Both the position numbers and the translations under genes were made by a program. The notes under the pieces are model-generated. The model saw only the letters and a program-made list of their open reading frames with translations, made no database searches and was not told where the DNA came from. Below are positions 1 to 11,162 of a DNA stretch of 64,000 nt, piece by piece. Source of the DNA: Tipula vernalis (Eukaryota; Arthropoda; Insecta; Diptera; Tipulidae). Position 1 is the first letter of the stretch. Every line of letters starts with the position of its first letter. The stretch is from NCBI GenBank assembly GCA_958295665.1, contig OY282558.1, forward strand, positions 328,325,106 through 328,389,105, read 5' to 3'.

Positions 1-1410
1 TATACCGCTTTAACAGTACAAGGTCGACCGCTGTATTAATTTCGCGTAATGCCATTTTGCTTATGTAATGCTCCTCAACGTATGTGCCGCCTTATGCATA
101 AGGTTATCCTGATTACGTCTGCTAGTATAGAGGAACATTTTTCTTTGCTGCGAGAGGTTGCTATAAATTGCTTCATAACGCTAACCTCACCATCAACATC
201 CTCTTCCTCATACTCCTAAGCAAATTCGTAGGTTTCTGGGTATAACTATGGTTGGTGTCGCAGATTCATAGCCAATTACGCTACCATTAGTGCATCTATG
301 ACGGATTTGCTGAAAAAAGGAAAAAAATGTGGGTATAATGCTGACGCTCAACGCTCTTTTGAAGCTTTGAAATCGGCCTTGATAACCGCCCCGGTTCTAC
401 GAAATCCTAATTTCAGCAAACCGTTTTACATTCAATGTGATGCCAGCACTACCGGAATAGGAGGCGTATTGTTTCAAAAGGGTCTAGATGATGAAGAATT
501 TCCGATATCGTACATATTGAAAAAACTATAAATAAAGCTCAACGGAATTATTCCATTAGTGAGCTTGAGTGTTACGCGGTGGTACTCAGTATTAAGAAAT
601 TCCGAGCCTATATCGAAGGATTCCATTTTGTGGTCATCACCGATGATGGAAGTCTCCAGTGGCTAATATCTCAAAAGGACCTGACCTCTCTTGAAGATTA
701 GCTCTGGTTTTGATTTTGAAATACAATATAGGAAAGGAGCTCAAAATGTGGTCCCTGACACTCTCGCTCTCGTGTCAATGTCGATGAAATAATCAAAAAG
801 GAGACCCCATTAAATTATTATCCATTGCATGTTAATTTGAATGCCCCAGAGTTTATCACGGATGAAGATTATGTTAATAAAATTTTGAATTTCCAAAAGC
901 TTAATAATGTCAATACTAATTTACGTCTCGAAGATAACAAACTACTTATTTGCCCATTCTTTGGTACAAAAATACGCGAAAATGATGTATCGGAGTGGAA
1001 GTTGGTGATACTTCAGTCCTTAAAAGGTCAACTGATGGAACAAGCGCACTCTCCCCCGTTGTCAGCCCATGTGGGAGTTGCCAAGACTCTAGAAAGGCTT
1101 CGAAGATATTTTTATTGGGCTAATATGTCGTTGAGTTCGTTGAAAGCGAAATATTTAAATTATTTTCTGTTCCAGAAACTGTTTTAACCGACAACGGAAA
1201 ACAATTTATATCTGTTCAGTTTAAAAACTTACTGGCTAAATATGGTGTCAAACACCTAAAGACACCCAAATATACTCCACAACCCAATTCTATTCGCTCC
1301 TATATTAAGTCCGATCAGCGTGAATGGGATGTCCACCTTAGCGAAATTTCATCCGCCTTGCGTAATGTCGTTCACACACACAGCTAAATCTACTAGACTA
1401 AATTTGGCTC
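1..1410 (+). pseudogene. Ty3/Gypsy pol remnant (RT, RNase H, integrase)
   Basis: Degenerate plus-strand Gypsy pol. Bases 1-120 read as the RT palm segment that ends in the N-A-P box, with an in-frame stop in the first 40 bases. Bases 298-531 read as the RT connection and start of RNase H (QCDAS, then GGVLFQ). Bases 531-770 carry RNase H remains with the E of SELECYAVV. Bases 825-1187 hold the integrase zinc-finger region (HVGVAKTLERLRRYFYW). Bases 1170-1410 hold integrase core with LTDNGKQF. The stretch around the catalytic glutamate (PQ-N...ERVNR in relatives) is missing between PQPNS and IRSYI. Many stops and frameshifts mean it cannot be expressed. The element continues beyond the left edge, and no LTR was identified. 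It lies in the DMRT intron. Confidence 0.8.
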
Positions 1411-1629
1411 GCGAATCCGTGTTAACTCATATGGAAAAATTTTGTAGTAAATTTACCACTTTCATTTGTATATTTTGTACCTTGAAAGCACATACTGATA
1501 TTTCACTATATTTGGGTATTTCAAGGCTTAAATACTAAGCCAGGGACTTCAGGATAGTCAGATTTTGATCGGGGTTGAAAACGGGGAAGGAGACAATCAC
1601 GTATCACTTACCAAAATCAGCAAACTTAC

Positions 1630-2160
1630 CACGTTGCCAACAATGCAAAGGGATTTTTGCATCGAATCGTAACAGGGGACGAAAAGTGGATCCACTAAGA
1701 TAACCCAAAGCACAGAAAACCGTGGTGTAAGCCCGGTCATGAATCAACTAATGCTGTGCATCTGGTAGGATCAGTACGGAGTGAACCACTAAGAGTTAGT
1801 CCAGCCGAACGAGACCATCACTGGAGAACGTTATCAACAACAGTTGATGCAATTAATGAAATGACGATCTTTCGGCACAACAACGCTCGGCCACATGTTG
1901 CAAAATTCGTCAAGGAAACTTTGGAGGCGTTTCAATGGAATGGCCTAACCCACCCGCCGTATTCACTAGATATTGCTCCTTCCGACTACCACTTTTTCCG
2001 GTCGATGACTCATGGCCTGGCTGAGCAACACTTCACTGCTTACGAAGAAGCCAAAAATTGAGTCTTAGAATGCGTGTGCTGGGCGTGATCACTCCATTAG
2101 CCAATCATAAGACGAAATGAGGTTTTTACGATGGAGCATTTTGATTTTTATATATAGAGA
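1630..2160 (+). pseudogene. mariner transposase remnant
   Basis: Plus-strand fragment of a Tc1/mariner superfamily transposase, the cut-and-paste enzyme that uses a D,D34D catalytic triad. The HRIVTGDEKWIH block (first catalytic D at about 1678) is followed directly by a stop. The central block, around 1750-1860, is shifted out of frame. The block at about 1876 reads HNNARPH where the family has HDNARPH, so the second catalytic aspartate is asparagine. The third D is present in DIAPSDYHFF (about 1984), and 34 codons separate positions two and three, as expected for mariner. The N-terminal helix-turn-helix region was not found and no terminal inverted repeats were recognised. Dead copy in the DMRT intron. 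Confidence 0.85.
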
Positions 2161-2169
2161 GAAATATAT

Positions 2170-3461
2170 TAACCATGAAATATGAAACTCGAGACTTCTG
2201 GTGATTGGTTTTGTAGGCAATATATGAATTTCGATCTTACAAATTGAAACGTTACAACGTATCGGTTAAAGTTAACCAACGGGTAAAAAGTTTTTTTTAA
2301 ATGTTTAAAACAAATAATTTGATTTATTGTATGCATGAACATTTGAATCAGCATAATTATTAAATTTGCGAGTAAACTTAATGATCCACAGAAAAACATT
2401 ATAATGTCTGTACTATGAGATTTCTTCGTTTTTGACTTGTTTGGCATTATCTTCTAACATGGTTCTTAAATTTTGATTTATTAATTCATTATGCACAATT
2501 CCCTTTTATATTATTGTCGTTGTTTCAATATGTTCTCTATCTTACATACATGAGAAAAGTGTTAACCCATACTGGATTAATTCCCTAATTATTAAGTTCA
2601 CTGGGTTAATTGCATCGAAGAACGACGGAAGAGAAGTCAAAAAATAAAAATTGTATTACACAAAACGTTTCCCATTTCATTCAAACCTTTTCCAAATTTA
2701 TCAAACGTTCCCTTAATTGAAACGGTAATATTATATATGTATATGTATGTATAAGAGAAAGAGGAAAAACTAATAAAAAAAATACGGGAAAATCAAACAA
2801 AACACGGTCGTATTAAATCACATTTTCGGATTTTTCTCTAAATTTATTTATTTTTATTTTTTGTTCGGTTCCACCAAATTGAATATTTTTTGGTTTTTAA
2901 TTCATAAGTAAATATTTATCTTTTCTATTTCATTGTGGTCTAAATGGGGATATAAGTTTTGTTATTCAATTAAAAGAAGAAAAAGAAGAAGAAGATGATA
3001 AAGACTTGCCATATTATCTCTATACATATACCTAATACATACATACACTATCCAGTTACTACTATCTATCTCAATATAACTACTATTGTTGTTATTTAGT
3101 TTTTGTTCTAGCTAGATAAATAACGATAAAATCAACAGAAGCATTTAGATTAATGCCCCGGAGTAAAGTGTCAAGTGGATGAATTGATTTCATTTTTGTT
3201 GTTTTTATATATATTACCCTGTTTGGCTATGTTGTTATTAAATTAACTTCATATTGTTTTTAGTTGTTATGTATGATTCTATTTATTTAATATGGTAACA
3301 CAGTAAGAAATGATTCGAATTTTAATCGACCGACGACAAGATTTGTTGAGTAAACAAATCGCACATATCGTGCACAAAATAAAGACAAACAATGTTTATA
3401 TCCGGAATAATTAAATTGTACCTTTAAACAAAAAAAAAACATTTTGTGTTTTATATTTTAG
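2170..3461. other. AT-rich intronic stretch, no gene recognised
   Basis: Low-complexity AT-rich sequence between the mariner remnant and the DMRT exon. A polypyrimidine-rich end leads into the TTTTAG acceptor at 3456-3461. A minus-strand open frame at 2169-2447 has no recognisable motif and is treated as chance. By position this is part of the DMRT intron (inference). Confidence 0.5.
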
Positions 3462-3962
3462 GTGGCTCTTAAAAGACAGCAGGCAGTGGAGGATGCCATA
3501 GCACTGAGATTGGCGTCAAATGAAACTGGAAAATCAATGGAGACTTTACCGCCTGGTAAAATATTCGGAATGACGATTACAGAACCATGTACAACACCAC
3601 CATCAATTAAATCATCGAGTTCAACACCACCCCCACCATCAACATCCCCATCTCCATCAATTACATCATCATCACTGAATATATCGGCCAGCCAAACTTC
3701 AATAATAACATCAACATCTGCCGATTCAATGTGTGATTTAACCGAAAAACCAATCATAACCTCATCTTCATCCGCTCATATCAGCTCAGCCAATAAGAAT
3801 GTATCACAAAGCGCTATCGATATGCTGTCACAATTGTTTCCGCATCGTAAACGTTCCGTACTCGAATTGGTATTGAAACGATGTGATCTAGATTTATTGC
3901 GAGCAATCGAACAATGTAGTTCAGCACCAAGTGCATTTCGTCCTCCTGTTTCATCATCACAA
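3462..3962 (+). CDS. DMRT transcription factor, penultimate exon with DMA domain (dmrt99B/dmrt93B type)
   Basis: Internal coding exon of a doublesex/mab-3-related transcription factor. The acceptor AG is at 3460-3461 and the donor GT at 3963-3964. The exon is 501 nt, so both ends are in phase 0. It opens with VALKRQQAVEDAIALRL, the conserved tail just after the DM zinc-binding domain (that domain must lie on an upstream exon outside the window). A block LPPGKIFGMTITEP follows, then a Ser/Thr/Pro-rich linker (about residues 45-110). Last comes the DMA domain (about residues 115-155: SQSAIDMLSQLFPHRKRSVL, then LELVLKRCDLDLLRAIEQC). DM plus DMA marks the DMRTA-like group; in flies these are dmrt99B and dmrt93B, nuclear DNA-binding regulators of sexual and neural development. 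I lean to dmrt99B but cannot separate the two by eye. Confidence 0.88.
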
Positions 3963-4043
3963 GTAATTATAAATTGTTTGCACTTTGTAATGTAAATAAA
4001 TCTGATATCAATATTTTTTTCCCCCCCTCTTTATTAATTACAG

Positions 4044-4277
4044 TTGCAACAACAAATCTCAATTTCACAACAACCACCGCCGCTGCCACACACACTTCAA
4101 ATACCACAATCAATTATGCCATCAGCAACATCACAACAATCTCACTACACATCATTAATAGCTTATCCAAAATGGTTACTTCCGATGTCATTTCCGGTGA
4201 CCATGGGCCATTTACCAAATATAGCGGCGCCACGTTGCACCCTACCAAATTGTCCGATGTGTTTGCATCCAATTTAA
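4044..4277 (+). CDS. DMRT transcription factor, terminal coding exon
   Basis: Last coding exon of the same gene. The 81-nt intron before it ends in a C/T-rich tract and ATTACAG (AG at 4042-4043). The exon starts in phase 0 with LQQQISISQQPPPLPHTLQ and runs 77 codons to TAA at 4275-4277. The peptide is rich in Gln, Pro and Ser and ends in CTLPNCPMCLHPI, a Cys/Pro-rich tail. Splicing 3962 to 4044 keeps the frame. If the intron is retained, the preceding exon reads on for ten residues and stops at about 3995. No known domain is in this exon. A diverged copy of its 3' end lies at 29995-30440. Confidence 0.8.
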   Translation: MQQQISISQQPPPLPHTLQIPQSIMPSATSQQSHYTSLIAYPKWLLPMSFPVTMGHLPNIAAPRCTLPNCPMCLHPI

Positions 4278-4620
4278 TTATTGAGTGTGCGCTATATTAA
4301 ATAACATAGAAAAAAAAATTTAACGAAAAATTTTGTTGAATCTAATCGATTAGAGATGTCGCCACAAATAATAATAATGGTTTGTGTCTATGATATTTTA
4401 TGTTGGTAAAAAAAAAAAAAAAATCGAATGACAAAAAATATTTGTTTACATTTGAATGTGTGCGTCTTTTATTTACAAAGGGAATAAGTATTTATACAGT
4501 TGTAGTTAAATAATTAAGATCTTGGTGCGAATAGCGATGCGCGTTATTTAAATTTTTGTGTGAGAGTTAAGGACAATTGTTATTATTTATATTCAACTTT
4601 GGAAACTAATTTCTTATCGA
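4278..4620 (+). other. DMRT 3' UTR (probable)
   Basis: Sequence directly after the DMRT stop codon. It is AT-rich with an A-run at about 4409-4424. No canonical AATAAA hexamer could be placed with confidence, so the cleavage site is unknown. Part of this stretch (to about 4600) is recognisably repeated at 30061-30440, which suggests that it is gene-linked sequence and not a transposon. Confidence 0.5.
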
Positions 4621-6050
4621 TTTAAATAGAAAAATGAAACGTACATACATAATTTAAAAACTTTTCGTTACCATTTTAAAGCGGTTAAACTTTTTAATTT
4701 ATAATCCGTTACTTGTCCATTAAATTTAGAAATTTAGCAAATTTAAACCTCAACGATAACCCGAAGTCTACTGACCGGATTTCTTTTCCAATCTTCAACT
4801 TGTAAACCCAAATTTTGACCAACCATCTATCAAGGATCGTTGAAATTAAAAGTTGTTGAGAGAGAGAGAGAGTGTTTTGAGTACGACCGATTCACGTCTT
4901 TGTGGCAGATTCAATTAATACGAGCAAACCTGAAATACATTCATTTTATTCTACCCCCAAATTATTCCAAACTTTCCATTGCCATTTCAATATGATTTTG
5001 CTATCTTTAGCAATTAAATTGCTCGTAAGTTATGCTTCTTTCTTTCTCTATCAGACTAGAGATTTGCTGTTTCTAAAGCCCGTATATCTGCTCAGTTTAA
5101 TAGCTCATTTTCTTCCTAATTCCTTTTTGATAGCTCAATTGCTAAATCCTTTAAGTATGGTGCAATTCCGAAGTTATATTTATGGTGCTTTCGAATCTCC
5201 AGAAACAAACTTAAGTATTCCACTATCGTGTGCGGCAAAATATACGATAGGGTTCGAAAATATCGACCGATACAATCGGGCATTTTCAGCTAAATCAATT
5301 TGGCTTGTCAATCTTTACTGTGTTATACCATTGTGAGTATTACATGTTCTACAATTACCAGGTTTACATTGCAATATAACAGTTCTTCAGTCGAAAATTA
5401 TCGACTTTTACGTTCGAAGATTTACAAAATAAAATAAATTTTGGCTCGTCAGCCATAGTATTGTGTAACAGCGTTGTGCATACCACCAGTTCTACAATTC
5501 GAGTTCATATTGACTTCAAGCTGATCCATCGCTGTCTTTACATTGAAGTACATTCAGTAATGTACTTCAATGTGTTCTTCGTCGAAAATATCGAATTTAC
5601 GTTCAACATTTACAGTTACTTACATTATAAACCAAGCCGGATTTCAGCCCGTATTGTATTGTACCATTGCGTATCAAACCGTACATAAGTGTGATCACTG
5701 ATCACATATTTTTATTTATGTTTGCTTCGTGTTTTCTATACGATTTATTTTTGGGTAATATAGGCCTCGTGTTATTCGGGCGTAAAACATTTTAAGGTTA
5801 TAAAATCTTTGATAGATCGTGACGTAATTATAAGTATCATGGATTAAGTAAATTCGAATTTGTTAAATTTTTATTATTCCAAATAAGATTTTTCTTGAAT
5901 CATTCGCCGAGTCGCTGAATTCGTATGAGATAAATTGGATTCTGCTTCAATTTCTCAAATTAAGCTGTGATTTACTGATCTAATTAGTAACTATACTACA
6001 TTTAAAAAAAAACAAAAAGTTGACACCGCATTTGAATCAAATATTCGGTC
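4620..6050. other. intergenic, no gene recognised
   Basis: Mixed sequence with a short GA-repeat near 4859-4873. An open frame at 4902-5336 is Leu/Phe/Ser-rich and has no motif that I recognise, so it is not annotated as a gene. The perfect inverted repeat at 5541-5572 is listed separately. Confidence 0.4.
5541..5572. repeat. perfect 14-bp inverted repeat with 4-nt loop
   Basis: CATTGAAGTACATT is followed by the loop CAGT and then the exact reverse complement AATGTACTTCAATG. It could extrude as a hairpin. No element boundary or gene was linked to it. Confidence 0.8.
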
Positions 6051-7440
6051 AGTGTGGGTCGACATTATTATGATTTGAGGCCCGCATTGCCCGCATTGGA
6101 AGAACGGATAGAGGGCCTGCTCAAGTAAAGAAAACTACCAGAAATTACACTTATCATTTGCCAACATGTCCATAATAATCCAAAATTGAATGAGTTAACA
6201 AAATTTCAGTATTTAAAGCATCCGGTCAAAGGCAATGCGGCCAAGGCATTTAAAAATTAGGATTTCGTGGCTGTAATTTACCTCGAGGCTCGGCGCGTAT
6301 TAATCTAATGCTAAGACAAGCCAAACCAGATTGCTAAAGAACATATCAAGGCATTATTCTTGCTCAACCGACAGAGAAAGCATCATCGATGAACTTATTG
6401 CATCTTACAGACGAATTTAAATCAGACATTCGATCTTTGAATACTTTTGGGTGGCCGGCTTAATACTGGGATTATTAATTTGTGTATTTGATGTATATAG
6501 TAAGTTGGATTCGGATACCAAAGTGAAATGGAAGGACCAAACCCCGCGAACTTGACTTCCTATATTTTCAAGAACATAGGCGAATTTCTACATGTTCGAA
6601 GTATGTACTAGTATTGGTAATGGTAAAGAAAGTTGCAAAACTGAGTCCGGCTCATTACGTTCCTCAATGTCTTCTAAATTACATCAATCTTTTAGCATTT
6701 TGAAATCTTATTACTGCGAATAACGTAAGAACGGTGGGCTATTCGATACTAAGATGCTATCAAATCATGGTACAGTGTGCCGATGAAAGAAGGAAGAGTA
6801 TTGATAAACTCAAGGTATGTACGAATTGTCTAAGGTATCACATACATTACCACAATGTTCTGTTCAAGAACGATGTCGAGCGTGCAAAGCCAAACACCAT
6901 ACTCTTTTACATATAAAATTGCCAACTTCGAATCATAATGAAACAGTTGGTTCTCAAGCGCCTCTTTCTGTCGCAACTACTTCACAAGGGATCGAGGAGT
7001 ATAAGTCACGGCCAGTGTTTTATTAGATTTTTTGGATCTCTGTTAAATTTTATGACGGATCTATAACTAAAAGGTTGAGTATTAAAACTATTAAGCCAAG
7101 TATCAATCTTCGGATTATTGGCAAAACGCACTTGCATCATCTCCGCGATGTGTCATATTAAATATTGAATCTCAAATAGGCAATTTTTTCTTATACGATC
7201 GAAGCCCATAATATTTTACGAAAGATATTTGGATATCAACCTTCAGTTCAACTTAATATTTCAAGATGGTCACTTCCATCCAACATCAAGTTAGCCGACC
7301 CGTATTTTTACGAGTCAGGTGCAATTGATCTTCTGTTAGGTGGTGGTCTAGGTGTGAAGCTGTCGGGGAGAATCAAGTTGCTACTAGTTACTGGTTATCA
7401 GCATGTCAATGACTGGATGGATTAAATTAAGACACGGCGC
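6050..7440 (+). pseudogene. old BEL/Pao gag and protease remnant
   Basis: Decayed plus-strand BEL/Pao sequence. Around 6190-6290 a frame reads KFQYLK and then GNAAKAF, matching the gag block KFQYLKxxLxGxA found in the other BEL copies of this window. Around 6815-6915 the gag zinc-knuckle tail is clear: CTNCL, then CSVQERCRACKAKHHTLLHI. Around 7270-7350 a frame reads KLADPYFYESGAIDLLLG, the end of the DUF1758 aspartic protease region. All three pieces are in different frames with stops between. No LTR or primer site was found. It is far more diverged than BEL-A, which inserted a short distance downstream. Confidence 0.7.
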
Positions 7441-7639
7441 TAAACAACTGGGCTGGGCTAAGATGTCAATCGTACCGTGCTGAAAACCAACCTGGCTGGA
7501 GGTCTAAAAACTATCTCAGTCTATAAAGGTGTATCCGGATATTTGGTGCCCTCTGGATTATGTAGTCTTATCTGTGCATCGCGGATCTCTGCACAAATGA
7601 ATATTTTTCGAAAGATCTACATAAAAACATGGAGGCCGG
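7440..7639 (+). pseudogene. 5' part of a non-LTR retrotransposon (R1/LOA-like), cut by BEL-A
   Basis: Probable leader of a non-LTR element whose remainder is at 21511-22030. An ATG at 7629-7631 begins a frame of three complete codons that runs into the BEL-A target site GCCGG (7635-7639). Across the insertion, after removing one copy of the target duplication, the frame stays open into 21511 and onward. The family call comes from the distal part (see 21511-22030). Nothing upstream of the ATG is independently recognisable. Confidence 0.35.
7635..7639. repeat. BEL-A target site duplication, left copy (GCCGG)
   Basis: GCCGG directly precedes the TG that opens the left LTR. The same five bases directly follow the CA that closes the right LTR (21511-21515). 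BEL/Pao integrases typically make 4-6 bp duplications. Confidence 0.93.
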
Positions 7640-8268
7640 TGTTTGGTGAGTTCTTCACAAACGGCACAAAATCAAAACACCACAATTAATTTATATATTT
7701 TATAACACCACAATTAATTTATATATTAAATACATTTATTGAAACTTCGAATCAGCTGTCACAGTAGAGTAAATTCTAAAATAAATTTAAAGACATTAAA
7801 ATTTTTATCTATATGTATTAGATTGATTATACTTAACTTATGATAATTTATTGCCTAATCTGGGTTACCTTGAATTGTATAAAAATTATGATTATTTTAT
7901 TAATTAATTTAGTTTTCTTGTTATGTAAACACTTACTTGCTGTCAAATCGAATTGTAGAGATTGGACGATTTGCACTTTTTAGTGATCAGAGTGGCATCT
8001 GTTAACTAACACAGTTAACTAACCATAATTGTGCGCAAGCATACTATTCTATTCAGTGTATTTTTTTTCTCTGTTGTTCAAAATGTTAGTACATTGGTCA
8101 TGCATTAATCATTAAGAAACGAGCGGTCAAGCTAACAACATTGTACCTACTTAAAAATAATAATCATAAAATAAAAAAAAACGTTTTTGTCAAAATCATT
8201 AAACCTTTTTTTTTAAATTAATTCTGCTATCGTGCATCGGTTTACAATACAACCGCATCACAAAATCA
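7640..8268 (+). repeat. BEL-A 5' LTR (629 bp)
   Basis: Starts TGTTTGGTGAG and ends CAAAATCA, so it has the canonical TG...CA. It matches 20882-21510 over 629 bases with two substitutions that I could see (G/T near 8087 and G/T near 8183) and no length change. Near its start it carries a short internal tandem duplication of a CACCACAATTAATTTATATA unit. It is followed two bases later by a tRNA-Tyr primer site, which fixes it as the 5' LTR of a plus-strand element. Confidence 0.95.
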
Positions 8269-8270
8269 TA

Positions 8271-8288
8271 TGGTCCTTCGAGCCGGAT
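8271..8288 (+). promoter_or_regulatory. BEL-A primer binding site, tRNA-Tyr
   Basis: TGGTCCTTCGAGCCGGAT is complementary to the 3' end of insect tRNA-Tyr (ATCCGGCTCGAAGGACCA, including CCA; the mature tRNA begins CCTTCGA, which pairs with TCGAAGG). Reverse transcription would start here. The same site occurs in BEL-B (23527) and, on the minus strand, in BEL-D (54384). Confidence 0.9.
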
Positions 8289-9949
8289 CGGTTTCATAGC
8301 TAAACATCAATCGTATCACAGCAATACCCAGCTTTCGAATATCAACCATCAACGATACTTCAATTCATAAGGGATTCAAAGAAACGATTTAAGTAAGTGA
8401 AACCATCAACTATTATACAATAAATTAATTCGAATCAAATTCGGGCAATAACTGAAGTGAACAAACTGTAAATAGTGAAAGTTATTTTAACCATAAATAA
8501 AAGGAATATAGCAAGATACATTAAGAATATAACTGGCGCTTAAAATAATCAGCGGTAAAAAATGTAAAATCGTTGATCGTCGCATGACTTATACTACCAT
8601 ACATTTAAATTGTACAATATACCTAAATTTGAATTTGTGTATGTAGGTTTATGCATATAGAAACAAGAATGAAGAACATAGCCAGTAAATGGATAAAGAA
8701 AAATGAAAAAAAAATACTTTATTGAAATGCCTTAGAAAAGAATAGAATCAAAACCAACAATCCATCCAATTTTTTTTTTATTTTTTATTTAATACGTCCA
8801 CGTGCGCACACAAAGTGTTGTAGTTTTAATTATGTTCCTATCCTTGTTGTACATTATTGTGAAGGATAACAAAGGAGATTCTTTCGTTTTTATACTATAC
8901 AAGTATAGTAAACAAAACTTTATGAATGAACGAAACAATAAAAAACGCAACCATATGATTAAGTTTCACTAGTATGTGTATATATTAAGAAACGAACGAT
9001 CGTTTCCATACCATACCATTCGCTTATAGATTTTTTTATTTTTTTTTTATTTTCAGAATTTTGTCAGTGTATCCTATTCTTATTTTTTGAATTATATTTT
9101 ATTTGTGTGTGTACGCATTTAAAAATGCACATTATTTTAAAAAACCCAAATCTCTAAAATAAAGAAGGGAATAAAGATTTTTATTTTCCTACGACACGAA
9201 AGCAAAATCATATGGAATTTTAAAATTCATGATTTTGTGTTGTCTTTATTTTCAATTTAAATGAAAATTTTTATTTATGAATATAAATAATTTGAAATTA
9301 AATATATTGAATACAATTTTAATTGAAATTAATAAAATTTTAACTCACAATTTTGCGTTTTAGTAAATTGATTTTTATTCTCAAACATGGTCAGGCTTCG
9401 TGTTTCTTTAAAATTTCATTTCGTACATAGATTACTATGTATACGATTAGTTTTATTACTTTACGCAAATGAACATAAATTGTTTAAAGGAGCACGAAGC
9501 ATGATGATGTTTTGAAAACAAAATAACTTTATAAAAATGTAAAATTTTAACTAATTATTAATTTCAATCAAAATTGTTCGCAAATTACATTTCGATATAT
9601 TTAATATCAAATTATTTATTTATTATTTGTAAATAAAAATGTTGGTTTTTTTTTGTGCTGGGGAATTGATTTTATTGAAAAGATGTGAACAAGATGAAGG
9701 GGAAGAAGAAAAAGAAAAATTGTTTGAGCTAGGTGAGATCGGGGAGTTGAAATTTTGAGTTGATGAAGGGCAGAAGCAGTGAATTAAATTAAGATTAAAT
9801 TAAAAATATTATGTCGGAGTTTTTTTTTGTTACACACAACATATTAAGACCATAATATAGTTTGTATCGAAGCTTTTAGTTGAAAAAGCTATTGTGATTT
9901 TTTTTTGTTGTTCGATAAAGTGAGAAGAAGTATTGAGAATCTAATTTTT
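8289..9949. other. BEL-A leader, proximal part; no gene recognised
   Basis: AT-rich sequence with many A and T homopolymers directly after the primer site. No coding motif was recognised. It is far longer than the usual few hundred bases between primer site and gag. Confidence 0.5.
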
Positions 9950-11162
9950 TCTGTAATGAACAAATTCAAAGAGGTGTTTGACTGACTGACTGGTTGTACC
10001 TGATTGGCTGATAAACTATCGAAAATAGATCTACAGTTGAATTTATCAGTAATAAATAAGTTCAAAGACACGCTGATTCACTGGTAAACGATCGAAAGTA
10101 GATCTACAATTCAATTTATGTAATGAATAAATTCAAAGAGATGACTGACTTGTTGATTGTGACTGAATGGCTCGTAAACTATTGGAAATGAACCTACCGT
10201 TGAATTTATCAGTAATGAATTAATTCAAAGAAATGATTGACTGGCCCGTTATGAACGATTGGCTGGTAAACGATCTGAAGTAGATCTACAGTTGAGTTTA
10301 TCAGTAATAATAAATTTAAAGAGATGACTGACTGATAAACGATCGAAAGTGGATCTGCAATTCAATTGTATCTTTATCTGTAATGAATAAATTCAAAGAG
10401 ATGACTCGGTGGTTCTGCTTGTTTGACTGGTAATGATCGAAAGCAAATCTGCAATTGAATTTATCAGTAATAAGTAAATCCAAAGAGGCGCTGATGGACT
10501 GATAAACGACCGAAAGTGGATCTACAAATGAAAATATGTAATGAATAAATTCAAAAAAATGACTGACTTGCTGATTGTGACTGAATGACTCGTAAACTAT
10601 TGGAAGTGAACCTACTGTTGAATTTATCAGTGGCCCTATTCTGGTAATTCCCGGGGAACGGGGAATAATTTTTTTTACAGCAGTTATTCCCAGATACATA
10701 TTTCCAACTTTTTATTCCCATTTTCTTAAAGTGGATTCTGTCAATTGGGGAATAAATATACAGGGAAAATAAATTTAGTTGTATCAAAATTATTATAATA
10801 ACTCTTATTTATTATAATACTATCTTTAAAATTATTAACAGTATTAATATTAGTAATTATAATTATTAATAACAACTACATATAAACAAACATTTTCGTT
10901 AAAAATCTATTCCCCATCAATTCTTTCATAAAATCGGTGTGGAAAAACAAACGTCAAAACTGCTGTAATGGGGAATAATTTTTTCCCAATAAAAAATCTT
11001 TCCCGAACACCAGAATACACTTTGGGGAAAAGGAAATAATACTGCAACAAAATTTAAAATTTCTATTCCCCGGGAATTACCAGAATAGGGCCACAGTAAT
11101 GAATAAATTCAAAGAGATGACTGACATGCTCGTTTTGACTGGCTGACTGTTAAACGATCGGA
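9950..11162. repeat. diverged minisatellite, about nine units of 70-95 bp, higher-order period about 420 bp
   Basis: Each unit contains TCAGTAATGAATAAATTCAA, then GAGATGACTGACTG, then AAACGATCGAAAGTAGATC and TACAATTGAATTTA, with substitutions and indels. Units start near 9950, 10043, 10118, 10208, 10300, 10370, 10463, 10536 and 10626. Units starting at 10118 and 10536 are much closer to each other than to their neighbours, as are those at 10043 and 10463, so there is a higher-order repeat of about 420 bp. The last unit is split by a MITE (10631-11093). The array lies inside BEL-A. Confidence 0.85.
10631..11093. mobile_element. MITE copy 1, 463 bp, TGGCCCTATTCTGG termini, TSD CAG
   Basis: Terminal inverted repeats begin TGGCCCTATTCTGGTAATTC and end with the exact complement, extending through CCCGGGG. 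It is flanked on both sides by CAG (10628-10630 and 11094-11096). Removing the element and one CAG restores the minisatellite unit (TTATCAGTAATGAATAAA), which proves a precise insertion with a 3-bp duplication. There is no coding capacity. A second copy with the same target is at 12574-13021. A 3-bp duplication fits CACTA or PIF/Harbinger-type transposases; the family is not decided. Confidence 0.93.

Noticed and set aside
2169..2447. 92-codon minus-strand frame with a hydrophobic segment
   Set aside because: Lies in intronic AT-rich sequence with no motif. Probably chance.
4902..5336. 144-codon hydrophobic open frame downstream of DMRT
   Set aside because: No recognisable domain, AT-driven Leu/Phe/Ser composition, no splice or promoter context.
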